This document shows, one piece after another, positions 45,123-57,787 of a stretch of DNA of 64,000 bases. The stretch covers positions 38,644-102,643 of the forward strand of contig JAMKCH010058450.1 of assembly GCA_023653785.1 (NCBI GenBank), read 5' to 3'. Position numbers and translations under genes: made by a program. The stretch comes from Ophioderma brevispina (lineage: Eukaryota > Echinodermata > Ophiuroidea > Amphilepidida > Ophiodermatidae). Under the pieces are notes generated by a model that made no database searches, was not told the DNA's origin, and saw only the letters and a list, made by a program, of their open reading frames with translations. Each line of letters begins with the position of its first letter. Position 1 is the first letter of the stretch.

Positions 45123-45824
45123 AGCTTATAGCGAGTGAAAACAACAGAGACCTGCAAAGTTCTAATTTCGTATGTACTTGTCAATGTTGAATGTAATCAG
45201 TGCATTAAGGTTTACTTATAATCTTTGCTTCTTGAGCATTGTTCTGTGACAACATCTCATCAAAGAGATCAGAGAGATGTTTACGTATCTAATAGTAGCC
45301 GTGAACAACCCTTGACCAATCACAGCTGTTTGAAAATCTCATTTATTATGATGAGAAAGTGAGAATAAACAATTTTTGACAACTGATTTGGATCATTATT
45401 CAACTAAATACCTCCTGTGTACATTTTATGAAATTTCATTGTGGATAAACAGGATTTTCTTTAAAATCTAGTTTACACATATCTCTATAAAGATTAGGCA
45501 ATAGAGGGCAGTATAACAAAAAATCACAACCCTGGTAGTCCTGTGTGGCAAGATTCTCACTGTGGATTTTTCTGATTTTTAGAGGGATAATCTACTGATA
45601 TCAGTTGTCAAAATTGTATCACCAGTACTTAAAATTTTTATAAAAATAAAAGAGACAATTTACATGAGGCAGACTGCTGTGAAATACACTATATATGTAT
45701 GCATAAGTATTGTATTGTATCATTGCGAAACAATTCTCGGTGAGCTAGGGGAAAGAATCTGTATTGGCATTCAAACCTGCTATTTATGAAATACACATTG
45801 AAATCATTCGTGCGTGGAAGGTGT

Positions 45825-45915
45825 ATGACGCTACGGTGGGCAGTCCGTATCGCATAACACATATACATATACACTGCGCAAATTTTAAATAGCACATGGT
45901 CAGACAAAAAGTTTT
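45825..45915 (-). repeat. Partial copy of the fold-back element at 53847
   Basis: The reverse complement shares TTTTTGTCTGACCATG-GCTATTTAAA and GTGTTATGCGATACGGAC with 53847-53935. A T-rich low-complexity run (TTTTATTTTTTTTATTT type) follows at 45925-45985. Confidence 0.55.
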
Positions 45916-46529
45916 TAATTAATTTTTAATGTTTTATTTTTTTTATTTTTTTTATTTTTTTTATTTTTTGCTTTTTTTAAGTTTTTTATTTTTATAGCGT
46001 ATATTGTATAAGCTATTCTTAGACGTGTTCTCCTTAGTTTAAATTTTTATTGCATGTTAGAAATTCCAGAATCAGATAAATAGTACTGCCTTGTCCTTTG
46101 CTACACAACAGATTTTCAAGCCAACCACTATCAGGCTATATGTTCAGTAGCACTCCCTGCCAGTAACACATTACCAAAAGTATGATGATTTTGTTTCTAT
46201 CCTTAACAATTTAGCAAATCGCGGATTTCCTTATTTAAAATATACACTTTTCAAAATCGTTCACCACAGATTGTTTGTACCTAGGGTAGCCCACAGGTAA
46301 AACTGAAACAAAGCACTGTGATTGTATTAGCTAATGTGCCTTTCATATTAGTGTTTTGCACTTGTGAATAGGAGACTGTCAAACAATCCACAAAAATTGT
46401 GATAAAAATATAACATGGCAATGGCGTAATTAGGGGGGTTGATCAGGTGTAGATAATAAAAATTGTTTTAAAGATTTATGAATGAATTCCTACACAAAGC
46501 AAATATTCCTCTCTTCTCCATTACCATAG

Positions 46530-46713
46530 GCTAACTTCAACATGGTTTACTATGGCTGACAACATTAGGCGATTTCTCACAGCGTACACAGGTATATATT
46601 GCCCATGGCTTACAAGAAAACCAAGAATATGAATTTCAAGTATATGCAGTCATCCAAAGGATCCTCACCGCCAGTAATGGTGGTGGGCTGGTCTCTACAC
46701 CTTCCGTAAACAG
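46530..46713 (+). CDS. Fibronectin type III exon, reading frame broken
   Basis: It follows an acceptor-like CTCTTCTCCATTACCATAG and ends before GTACTA. The central frame encodes TQVYIAHGLQ then ENQEYEFQVYAV, the E-F-G strand signature of a fibronectin-III domain (GLxxNxEYxFxVxAV). The expected continuation, KGSSPPVMV, is in the next frame from about 46656. The expected preceding strand (NFNMVYYG) is in a third frame before about 46555. So two single-base shifts are needed within 184 bp. Either the exon is decayed or the assembly contains indels here. Ig plus FN3 domains on the same strand suggest a large adhesion receptor or titin-like muscle protein. Confidence 0.7.
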
Positions 46714-47459
46714 GTACTATCTTCATTGCTAATGTTTTTCATGAATTCTGAAATCAACCTTTTTTTAGGATTTGTAAAATGAATATCAACTTAATACTGA
46801 TACACTGAAACTTAAAGAAGCAACTCCACAAAACATGCACAAACCGTAATGGCCAAAATAAATGCTCCAGGGGTGACATTTTTTCGCAAAAGGGGGGCGT
46901 TTATTAGTGGTCATTTTTTTCAGCAAAGGTTCCACTTCAAACCATAGCGAGGCACCATTTTAGTGCAACCTAATCACCATGGTGCTCCAGGCACAAAAGG
47001 ATGCATTTTGAACAAGCATAACATCAACAATCATGGCTGCATCCATGGCTGTGTGAAAGTAGCATACCAGCCCATTAGGGGAGCACAGTACATAATCCCT
47101 CTATTTAACTTGAAAATGGATGAGAAACCTTTCGGCGGTATGATACAGTAACATGTGAATTGGCATTAAATCCAATTCCTGTGGGGCTCAAAGCATTAAA
47201 CAACAGGTTGTTAAGTTTCAAGTTTGCAAAATTAATACATTGTCATTCCTAGGTCAAAAGAAGAATTTTAAAAAAGACATTAATTCAAAATTCTCTTCTG
47301 TAAATTTCATTTCTCTAAGAAAAGCATGGACAAGATAGGACCGATAAAACATCCCACAAAGCATTCGTGTTTCACTAGGCAGACCATTTTGTACACTGCC
47401 CCTTAAATGGTCGTTTAAGGCACTAGCCTAACTAGGAAACCATAGTTTGTTTAGCACAT
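46714..47459. other. No gene recognised
   Basis: Nothing supported; no further FN3 or Ig exon was found immediately downstream. Confidence 0.4.
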
Positions 47460-47814
47460 ATAATATATATATTATATATATAAAACCCTATCTCGCACCT
47501 TTGGGAGCACTGATCTTTGTTATGTACTAAGAAATACGTTAGGGAGAACGATTTACTGTCTCCCTAACGTTTCCTTTAGATTGGGCGGTTTAATTTTTTC
47601 CGTAAAGGATATGACTTAATTTAGGTGCAAATGAAGGGTAATCCACTAGAATAACAAAGGATTGATATTAGTTATTTAAATAACGTATAGAGGGGTCATT
47701 ATAAGCTAAGGATTATTCAACTGTCCTCCCTAATACTACCATTTGTAGATATTATATTATATAATAGCAAGAATATATCTAACCACACATACTATCCTAC
47801 CGGCTATGTGATAA
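47460..47814. repeat. AT-palindrome and CCTAACGT hairpin region
   Basis: An (AT)n palindrome at 47460-47482 is followed by the perfect 12-bp hairpin ACGTTAGGGAGA / TCTCCCTAACGT (47536-47570). The text at 47620-47740 resembles 47930-48050 (GCAAATGA-GGTAATC-, TTATTTAAATAA, GTTCATTATA-ACTAA), so this is likely a decayed relative of the next element. Confidence 0.5.
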
Positions 47815-48402
47815 GGGGCCGAAATTTTCTATTCATAAACAGTGTGTTGTTGACGTTAGAGGAGGCGAATTTTTTTCGCCTTAACGTTACCTTTTGTTTG
47901 CGCTTTTTTTCCTCAAATAGAAGTGTAATATAATTTATGCAAATGAGAGATAATCTCATTAGCTAACTAAAACATGAATAGTTAATTAATTAGCATAATC
48001 AACAGGTTCATTATAGACTAATGATTTAATAAATTTTCGCCCTATGAGTTCAATCTAGGTAATATAATATATATATATATATTATATATATATTATATAA
48101 TATCTATATAATATATTTAATATGTTATTTATTATCTTGATTTTTTCACTCTTTTAGAGTTGGGATTTTTTAGAAGAAAACCAAAAAATCAAAGTTAATC
48201 ATGCATTAGTCTAGAATGAGCCTTTCTTTAATTATGCTATTACTTATTTCATGTGTTCCTGTTGATGGAATTATCTCTCATTTGCATAATTATATTCAAT
48301 TTCATTTTGAACTGAATAAAGAACGCAAACCAAGGATAACTAAGGCGAAAAAAATTGCGCCCTAACGTCAAACTCTATGATTATGAATAGAAATTTCGCC
48401 CT
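47815..48402. mobile_element. Fold-back element with about 145-bp inverted arms
   Basis: The left arm (GGGCCGAAATTTTCTATTCATAA ... GCAAATGAGAGATAATCTC) at 47815-47960 pairs with the reverse complement of 48261-48402 (GAGAATTATCTCTCATTTGCAT-like to AGAAATTTCGCCCT). Between the arms lie an AT-only palindrome (48061-48122) and intron-like DNA. It is non-coding. Confidence 0.65.
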
Positions 48403-48445
48403 AGTCGTTAGGATTAGTATATCTATCTAGATATATCAATATAAT

Positions 48446-48691
48446 CTACGCTATGGCGAAATTTGGTGGAAGGTGGTCACAAGGGGAACGCATTGCGATT
48501 GCTTTTTGATAGAATAATTTCAAAGCATCAGCTCTAGCAACAGAGGCCAGCCTTTTCAACCTCATTCCTAACTTGTCCAATTTGTATCCCCTGTCGCCAA
48601 AATGATGCCATTTGCCCTCCCTTGCGAAAATTAAATCCACAAGCACTGGCCCACTTATTGAAAAAAAAAAAAAAAAAAAAAAAAATCCCAT
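48446..48691 (-). other. Unidentified open frame beside an A27 run
   Basis: The minus-strand frame encodes GDRGYKLDKLGMRLKRLASV and ARADALKLFYQKAIAM, a composition that looks protein-like, but no family is recognised. It starts in a T-run that is the complement of the A27 run at 48660-48686. It may be a fragment of an old retroposed or transposon sequence. No start context or splice sites support a real gene. Confidence 0.15.
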
Positions 48692-48719
48692 GGTATGCTC
48701 TGTACAAATGTTTTTTCCT

Positions 48720-50690
48720 TAGCACCGGTTTGACTTTTTATCCTCTTACAAGCGTTATCCTAATCTTTAAGATATTCTTGTCCGGGCGGACAAGGGTCCA
48801 ACTGCGTGTGTCAGATCTTCTGTTGGTACAGGGATCCATTTTGATGAAGCTGGGTGTAAACGTTGGCTAATCAAAACATATGGGGGGGGAACTGAGTTGT
48901 GCCCAATGTTCAACTCCACACGGACACTTCACCATTACGTACTAAAAGATGTCCTATGAGATCCGTCAACCACCTCTATGTAGGTCTACTAATGTCAACA
49001 TGTTATTTTAGTTGGTTGTAAAGATGCGGCATGCAATCGTCGTAGACCGCAATAACATCAGCACAGAGATAATCGGATCATGTTTAAGCTAAGACCATCA
49101 TACACTATCGCAGTCATCCTGACAAACCGGTTGGGGTTCATTTTTCCACCATCGTCATTCTGAAAAAGAGCAAAATTAATAAATAATCAGACAAAAAAAA
49201 ATAACATTATAAACATACAGGAGTTTGTGGGCAACCAGTCAAACTAAAAAACATTACTTCGTTTACAACACAGGGGAACCCGAGCGTACTTTTTGGATTG
49301 AATCTAAAGAGGCGGGTGAACCGTGTCGCGTCAAGGGCACACACTAATCCCCCAAACCTATTTCCCTTTTCTGTCTGTGTCATTCCGCCCCATCTGTTTT
49401 TCATAGGTGTATTTAGTTGACAGAAGTCCAATACAAAAAATAAAAATATAATTTTGTCATTGTTGCACTATCGCTTTTATATTTTGTTCCCTTGTTACTT
49501 TTTTTAGTTTATAGGGGGGACAAGTGTGTTAATTTCACTGCCTTGAGGAAGCTCGGGTTTCAGAGCGAAGCTTGGCGAAGTAGTTTAAACTGTACCTTCG
49601 TTCCAAATTACAATTTACCCTGCAGGCTATTGTATCAATCTGGAGATCTACTAAACTTCAATTTCCAACCATGTTTCACGTCGTTCGCCTTCTTTGGCTC
49701 ACTACTATAATATATATATACTATACTATAACTATATATATAATTATATAGAATAAACCTATAATATATAATATATATATATATAATTAATATATAGATT
49801 ATATATTTTACCTCATTACAGCTTCCCATCTTGACATACTTCCATAGACTACAATATACTATCAAAAGTTTACATGAGGGTTTTGTACTTTCTAACCACA
49901 AATTCCAAAATAATATACCTGTGGTATTTTGTAGTATTGAAAGCCTTTGTTAGGGTTTTAACAAAAAGTTTAGATTAGTTAAACCAAAGTTTTGTCCCTG
50001 TTAACGGGTGTGGCTGGATTCACCTTGCATTCAGCAATACTGCCGTGTGAGGATTTATTGAGCAAAAGATATTAAACAATTGCCCTTGCCCTTCCATTCA
50101 CATGACGTCACTCCACAGTTTTTGGCTGGTGGGCAACTAGCCTTGGGAAACCAACGCCCCATCATGCAAGGGCAACATTACGTGAATGGCCGCCATATAG
50201 CCTCTCAAGACTGACGCCTTGTTAGTATCTTCTGTTTCATTTAGCCATGCGAAACCAGCTACTCACATACACAAAAAAACAAGCATCAGATTTTTCCTTA
50301 GAAATCCCATGGGGATTAACAAAGCAATGTAATTTCTTCAAATATCTGCACTTTGCAAAGTACTTACTCAAAATTTAACATGTAACACGTGAGCACAAGT
50401 TTCAAGTAACCAACAAAATCTTCCACCAATGTGTTAATTAAATGATTATTTTAAGGAACCTGTGCAAAACCACCAAAAACTAGAGACATTTTGAAAAGTG
50501 CTCAAAAGCCACACGGACCTTAGTCGTGGAATTGTTGCGATTTGGTAAATATGACCTTGGGGACCTTACCATTGGTCCATAACAGGGAGCGGTTCTGTGT
50601 ATACTTATGTCCAATATTTCATTAATCCCTACAATTGGTAAAATTGGAAGATTGTGCAATATTAGTGGCATAGGGGGGGGGTGGGGGTGA
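48720..50690. other. No gene recognised; AT-palindrome at 49708-49805
   Basis: A run of ATATATA/TATAATATA sequence about 100 bp long occupies 49708-49805. The remainder shows no supported feature. Confidence 0.4.
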
Positions 50691-50699
50691 GTCAGATAT

Positions 50700-51180
50700 A
50701 ATCATCTTTTGACCTTTGACGCCTAAACGATGGGTCACACAGCGGGGTCACTGTGGATTCTTTTTCATAAGTCATCATGCCATCACGATGGCATCATTAG
50801 ATTAGTCATGTAAGCTTCATCAGATTTAACCTAAGATGACCCAAAAAAAAACATTTGACCTTTTGACCCAATATTATGAGCAAGATCAGAGAGCTTTAGC
50901 CAGTGGTGGTAAAATGTGACCAAATTTGACATTTATACCTCATTTGGTTGATGAGTTATAGTGTTTTGGCATATTAATTATCCAGTTTGCATATCTTACA
51001 CGTGACCCTTGGGGCCATTATTCTGTAATATGATTTTCTTCACAATATGACATCAACCGAACTTTGCACAGCAGTCCACCCATCCAAAACCAAATCTTAT
51101 ATGCGTTTTTGAGATATAGCATTTCTGCGTATTAATTTGATCTGGCACGCCAGTTTTGAGTTGTCTTAATGTACTCAGCC
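50700..51180 (+). repeat. Direct repeat R4, copy 1
   Basis: Matches 51607-52080 in the same orientation. Shared words include TTTGACCTTTGAC, GGGGTCACTGTGGATT / GTGGTCACTGTGGACT, CATTTGGTTGATGAGTTA, GCATATTAATTA and TTGCATATCTT. It is followed by an A/G-rich tail at 51460-51515. It is a diverged interspersed or tandem repeat without coding content. Confidence 0.7.
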
Positions 51181-51606
51181 GATGGGTTTAGGGGGAATCT
51201 GTGTACATCCTAATGAAGGGTGGGTCTAAGGATTCACTTGTGCCCACGAATTTGGTATCTAATAACTTTTTTTCGTGTAGGACACGTAGGCTTTTAAAAG
51301 ATTTTTTACAAAATTGCGGCTACTTAAAAAAAATTCCGTTACGTTGACCTTTTGACCCATCTGAGTACACCCCATATGGAGCTTGGGTCAGCGGTTCTCT
51401 GACCAACTTTGGGGTTGATTTGGATGAACCGTTTGGTACTCCTAGTAGGTAGTTTAAGAAAAAAAGAAGAAAAGAAGAAAAAAAAAAAGGAAAAAATAAA
51501 AAAAGAAAAGGGGCAAAAGGAATAAAAAGCAGAAAATCGTAGCATTGTAAAGAAAAAGAAGAATCATCTAGAAGAAGAACTAGACGACTCCATCGATACT
51601 ATGCCC

Positions 51607-52080
51607 GAGTTCATTTGACCTTTGACCATTACGAGGGTTCACAGAGCGTGGTCACTGTGGACTTTTTTTTACTTTTCATTGGATGCCTACAAGATGCATA
51701 GCTAGATAGTCAATTAAGCTTCTTTATTATTTGGCCTCTAGATACCCCCATTTTTGACCTTTTGACCCCATATTATGCACCTAAGTAATGGAGCTTTTTT
51801 CAGTGGTTCTTGTGAACACATTTGACATATATTCTACTTGGTTGATGAGTTAAAGCGTTTTTGCATATTAATTAGCTTCATTTGCATATCTTGCACATGC
51901 CCCCTGGCCATATTCGTCATATGATTTTGTCTCGATATATCTGTCCATCTTATTTTCGTCTCGAATTATCCGCAACTTTTGCACATACATCACCGTATCC
52001 AAGTGTATCGTTTTGATATATACGATTTGCATATTAAAATTAGATATGCCGCCATTTTGAATGTTAATGAGTTTCCGATA
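51607..52080 (+). repeat. Direct repeat R4, copy 2
   Basis: Second copy of R4, about 905 bp downstream. Similarity continues loosely to 52200-52350 (GAGCTTGGGT / TAGCTTGGGT, CCGTTTGG), so the whole unit may be about 900 bp. Confidence 0.7.
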
Positions 52081-52399
52081 ATAATTCCTGTGTAACAAGC
52101 TGTATACACTGACCATAGACGATTCATATAGCGGAGCTTTCGTATGTAGCGCACCTCATCGTAAAAGAAGTAGGCTTCCAAGATTTTTAGTTTTTGACCT
52201 CTAGTGACCCCTACGAGAGGTCAAAGGTCAAACTATATACAACCCCCTGACGTAGCTTGGGTTGGGGGGGGGTTTCTGCTGAATTCGATTTTGGTAAATA
52301 TCGTCCAGCCGTTTGGCAGAAGAAGGCGAAAAAGCTGTATGGTATGGATCAAAGGAGACGAAAATAAACACACAAGCAGAATACTATTTCCGTAAGAAC

Positions 52400-53313
52400 C
52401 GGGCATAGTAAGAATTGCTGGATACAGGACCTTAGTAATTGCACGACTAAGGTAATGAGGGCCTTTATTAGAGTGGAGGGGATTACAGACAATACAGTTT
52501 GTGATTAAAACCTAGAATATTAGGTTTCCAAAGATACACTTTACAATTGGGAAGACAATTTGGGCAAAACCAGATTTGTAGCAAATTCAACCAGCCTCTC
52601 AAAAGTGCACAATTGAAAGTTTCCCACTCTCCATGACAAGATGCCTGTTCTTATTTAAGCATATCAAATTTACCCACATACGTTAGGTGACAGATGACTT
52701 CTTGGAGAGTCCATGTCTAAAAAGATATCATATGGAATGGTACTGTGAAGTTTTGTCTACTCATACAGTATGTGTAGATACAAAACTTTTGCCTTCAAAT
52801 AACTGACGTTATCATACATCATTTAATCCCTCGATTTTCAGTGGAATACTCGCCTCAATTAACTGACTAGATATATCCCGTATCACCACCTCGGAGTGCG
52901 TCTCAACGTCCGTATCATGTCAGCTAGGAATTGCGCATGCGTGACCATGTATCATGACAAAAATCCGAAAATTCGGCGTTCATTTTTTGACGTAAATCAC
53001 TGGTCTAATTTGGCGATTTTTAGCACTGTTGAAACAAGTTGGAACAAGATTTCAATAATCGCTCTCCTCACATATACTAAAAGACTTTAAAATAATCAAT
53101 AAGTTTTGTTTAAAAAGGAAAGATGATTTTTAATGGGCTGTTTATTTTCAAAGATCTTGTCGCTGAAATTTGTCACCCTTGCACCTCATTCAAACAATAT
53201 GCCTACAGTCATTTACCGAAAGTTTTGTTTGTTTTGTGAATCGCTCTTATAATTTTCTTTAGCCATATTTTTGTGCTTATTTTCGTTCTGCTTGGGTATG
53301 ATAACAGCGTCTA
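52400..53313. other. No gene recognised
   Basis: Nothing supported in this interval. Confidence 0.4.
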
Positions 53314-53449
53314 TAGGTGAGTTTTGAGGTGAAACTGATTATATCTAGTCTCGAATTCTGAATCTGTGGCTCGGGCTGTGTGGTGGCCCTCGTCCCCGAT
53401 ACAGACTCCTCGACTTAGATCTAATCCGTATCACCCCAAAACTCACCTA
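53314..53449. mobile_element. 136-bp fold-back MITE
   Basis: Inverted ends TAGGTGAGTTTTGAGGTGA and TCACCCCAAAACTCACCTA, with TGATTA / TAATCC continuing the pairing. There is no coding content and no clear target duplication. Confidence 0.6.
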
Positions 53450-53846
53450 ATACTAAAGACTTAAAAAAAACAGGCCTTTCATCAATCATCTTTAGCTGAG
53501 AGCAATGAAGAATTAGATTATTAATAACATTGAAAAGGGACCATAAAATATTTTTTATTAACAAAAGTTCAGAACTATGGCATTGAATTTAACCTTTTTT
53601 TTTTAAGATTGCGAGTTACAAAATGTTTTTTTTTTTAAATCTGAACCTGACTGTAAACTACAAGATAATGATTTCCAGCATGTTTGCTTTACTCTAGAGT
53701 GCTCAGAATCTTACATTAAAATAGTTAAGGAGAACCGTACTAAAATAACATTATACATATACCTCTATACACAATAATTATTGAACACATCTCGGTGGTT
53801 TCTGGAAAAACGGAATTATACTAACCCATAAAATGAATAAAAATTT

Positions 53847-54066
53847 TTGTCTGACCATGGCGCTATTTAAATTTCGCGCTAGTGTAATATGGCTAGGTAT
53901 CATACGTGTTATGCGATACGGACAGCAAAGTAGCGCCATACACCTTCACACGTGAGGCCCTTTCATAATGTTTATTTACTATGGGCATTTGGTGATCAAA
54001 CTCCGACCGTATCGACATAACACGTTATAGCATAGCTCGAATTTTAATAGCACATGTCATACTAGA
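53847..54066. mobile_element. 220-bp fold-back element
   Basis: The left arm TTGTCTGACCATGGCGCTATT ... CGTGTTATGCGATACGG pairs with the right arm CCGTATCGACATAACACG ... AATAGCACATGTCATACTAGA. The right arm of a second copy lies at 45825-45915. It is non-coding. Confidence 0.65.
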
Positions 54067-54382
54067 TGGGTTAATTCATTGTTTATGGTTTTATAATTTG
54101 TTCTTTTCTTCTTCGATGAAACCACTCGATATGTGGCAATAATTATTTTACAAGTATATTGTATAATATTATTCGTTGTACAAGTTTTCTCCTTAAGTAG
54201 CTATAATGGCTAAATTCTTGCTCAGTTAAGATAGGTTCCAAGTTGCAAATTAAGACCTGAAAATAATGATTGAAGTGAAAAATTTTAAAACACCATAAAA
54301 TATTTTTCTCTAATTCTGATGATTGAATCTTGCAATTAGACAGTATTCTTGGATTATAACCAATACCAAAGTGAGCTGTTCT

Positions 54383-54739
54383 TTAAAGGTTCGTGTTCGG
54401 CGATTTAATGGGGGGTCTATTGTGTTTCTCCACTTTGATATAAGAGCCTGGCACTTTGCACATACCCCCATCAAGTATCGTGGGATACAAGCTTGCAGTT
54501 TTGACAGTAGAAGTAATAATGCGGCATTGCAAGTCCCCCTAATTCAATCGTCTAATATTGATGATTAACCATAATTTCAGTGGTTTTTTTGGTTTATCTT
54601 TGGCAATGAAATGGATTATAGGGCTCAAATTTAGGACACAATTAGAAAAATATGGCATTTCATCTGATATCAAATCGACACTACTTCCAGGTAAAATCAG
54701 GAGTGTTCCCAAAGACGATCGGAACACCCACTCTTTTAA
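54383..54739 (-). mobile_element. TTAA-flanked MITE, family A/B, copy 2
   Basis: Ends TTAAAGGTTCGTGTTCGGCGAT and GATCGGAACACCCACTCTTTTAA. The reverse complement aligns with 63184-63532 (CTAATATTGATGRTTAACCA, CATCTGATATCAAA, ACTACTTCCRGGTAAA). It is non-coding. Confidence 0.8.
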
Positions 54740-57600
54740 CCATTAATTAATTTTTTATATTTTTTTTTGTTTCGGAGAGATCAATGAATTTGAATTTTGG
54801 TCAATTCAGCCTGAACTAATGGATTTGAATATTCATATTTTGAAAATTTATGGGAAAATTCCGAAGTGGTGTTTAACCAATGTTTTGTTGTCAATGTATA
54901 GAACATCAAGACCAAGGAACTTCCAGGTGATTGGAGTGAATGCTACAGCAGCTGAACTGCATGGGAAATCCGCGAAACAAAGGAGTGGTCCCATTGATAT
55001 CTATTTGGTGGAATACTTTCAATAAGAACACACAATTTGTGTAGTAGAAAGCTCATAATTAAGGGAGCCTAGCACAAGATGCATGGTGAAAATGGAAACC
55101 CTCTCAGCAGGTCTTTGTCTTTAGCAGAATGTATTGATCAAGATTGTGATGATTCCCGATGGCAGCGTAATAATATAGGCCAACATTGTTGTGATCTTGA
55201 TGTAATGGGCTTTATAAAAGCCTGTTATTATTATAATTTTGGGGAAAATATGTTCAACAATGACTTTTTGTATTGCTTAATTCATGGTGATTAAGCATGT
55301 TTAAGACTGATAGTCAGTATCAAGTGACAATACTAACGAAAGAAGGTAGATGATACATAAAAGAGGATAAGTGAGAGAGAGAGATAATGTGCATTCCACA
55401 TGATCTGGATAAGGTAAGATTTAGGGGTTCACTCATAATCCATGATGCCCATTCAAACATCATTATTTTGCATGTTTGTACCTTAATCCTGCAAATCAGG
55501 CTGCAAAGTCACTCTTTTCAATTCATGTCATCTTTTTTCGGCTTCTTTTCTTCAACACTTGAGAAAACGCACGATCGATGTATCAAATGTGATGTTTCCA
55601 TTACAGAAATATAGTGGTGTGCTTCGTATGTGCCACTAACCGCAAAATATTTTTGAAGCATGTTTGAGTTTTATTCATCACATATTCCGAAAATACATTT
55701 TAAAAAATTAAAAAGTCAAGTATATATATTGGGCTTCATTTTATTTTGAGGCAATAATCGCCGTAGCAACCATGCTCATGGTACACACGTCTACCTATTT
55801 CCTACTGCCTACCCAAAAAGATCATAAATCTAAATACTGCAAGGGCATTAACTGGTTTGTTTTGTACCGGCTCTCAACCAATCAAAAATGCAGAAATCTC
55901 CTAATGAGGTTGAAATTAATTTATTATTGAATTAAAATACTATACCTGCATGCACCTGTTTTGTTGCTGGTATAATATCCTTATTCAGACGAAGTGTTGT
56001 ACAGTTTTAGTAATACATTCGGGTTTTGCATCTTTATTCATTGAAGGGAAAAAATTGTACATCAATTGCTATATAACAGGTAGAAAGTTAAAGTCAAAGT
56101 ATTACCCAATTGGTGTGTGGGTAGATTCTAACAGGTCTAATCATATCACTAGGCTTTGGCATGTCATGTATCTTTCATTGCACTGGCTAAATGTAACTGA
56201 TTGGTAAAATAAATTGGAGAAAGTAAAAGTGATTGAAGCATGTCTGTAATCTAATTTTGTCACAGCTTCGGTGTTTGACCTGTAAATTTCTATAATTGTA
56301 TCAAACCTTTGGACAATAGTGACCATTAACAGACCAGTTTTTCTTAAGTTCCTGTGTTTGTTGAAATGATATTTACGCAAAGGAAATACAGAGAATTCAT
56401 TAGTTGGCAGACTGCAAAAAGAAGTTGTCACCAATTTGTGTGTCTGTCTACCGTCTGTCTGAATCACTGTAAGCCATCTTCACAGTAGTGTACACAAAAG
56501 AAGCTGAGGGAAGCTAAGTTTGCAATTCCCTTGAGACCAGTAGGGTGATCCTTCTGAGTGGGAGAATGCGTGAGTGGATAGCTGCTAGCTCAAATTATTA
56601 AAACCATTTGACTGACCTCCCATTTGCCCCTAGCGGCTGGCAAGTACAATAACCCCTGGCCTCTCTTTGTTTATGCCCCACTATCTTCAGATGGCATTAA
56701 TAACAATACCTTCATGTGTGAGATTGAGAATATAAATGGACGGTGATACTACCCCTTTTTACCTACTTTATACATATTGCCACACCAGTAAACTGCACAT
56801 GCTGACTTCAGAGTCAACATTTTTTACATGCTCGAACAAAGACAACATGTTTGGCCTGTGCATAAACTTGAGTTCCGTAAAGGTTTCAACATAAATGCAG
56901 AGGTAAAGAAATATTATTTATTCAATTTCAGCCCATTTTCGGGCTTTTAAGGCCAACTGTACACACTTTTTCAGGTTTTTTTTTACCAGTTTCAATGTTT
57001 TTGAGTGGCATCTCTTAAATTTAAAATGATTTTAACACCATTTTGAAATGTTTTATTGCAATCCTTCACAAGCCTACTGCAACATACTCCAACCTGTGTG
57101 TGACCTGGGTTGACCTGCAGTAAATTGATTAGGAGTGCAGCTGAAGTGATGGAACATTGCAGTAATTTTTTTGCTCTGCAATGCAGTGCAGTAGAAGTAT
57201 GGACTGTGATACCCAAAAAATGTGCTTATAACACAAAATGATTGATCAAAATTAAACTTTGGAAGTAAAATTTCTGTCCCCGCTGAAGTTCGGAAGGGGA
57301 CTATAAAATGGGCTCCGTCTGTATGTTCATCTGTGATAAAAATGTTAACCCTGGAATTTCTGTGATAAAAATGTTAACCCTATCTGGGGGGTGGTCAGGT
57401 GTAGTTTGAGTTGTTACTTGTATTTGCGACATAAGGCTGGGACTTATTTTACGCATCTTGTGAATACAAGTTTGCCTTGTTTTGAGGATTTCTATTGGCC
57501 CATAAAACATGTCGTGTTAGAATCATGAAATGCACCTGCAGTTATATTCCAGTTTGGAAAATCTGACAGTTAATGTAAATGTAAGATTTGATGCAATATT
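54740..57600. other. No gene recognised
   Basis: AT-rich intron- or intergenic-like DNA. Several short open frames exist, none with a recognisable domain. Confidence 0.4.
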
Positions 57601-57607
57601 CAAATTA

Positions 57608-57662
57608 CAGGGAGGGGGAGGGAGTGGAAGAGGGAGAAGGAGAAGAGGGAGAGATGGAGAGA
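57608..57662 (+). repeat. Polypurine (GGGA/GGAGA) tract
   Basis: About 55 consecutive bases are nearly all A and G. It is a mirror-repeat-type tract that could form triplex DNA. There is no gene context. Confidence 0.7.
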
Positions 57663-57787
57663 TTTTATGAGTGGCTCTTCTGGTATGTACCTATGATCAT
57701 AGAGATTGGACCATTATTCTAATCTGAAGAGCTGCAAGGGGTGTGAAAGACTAGAAACACCTTAAAATGCATACATGCATATATCGT

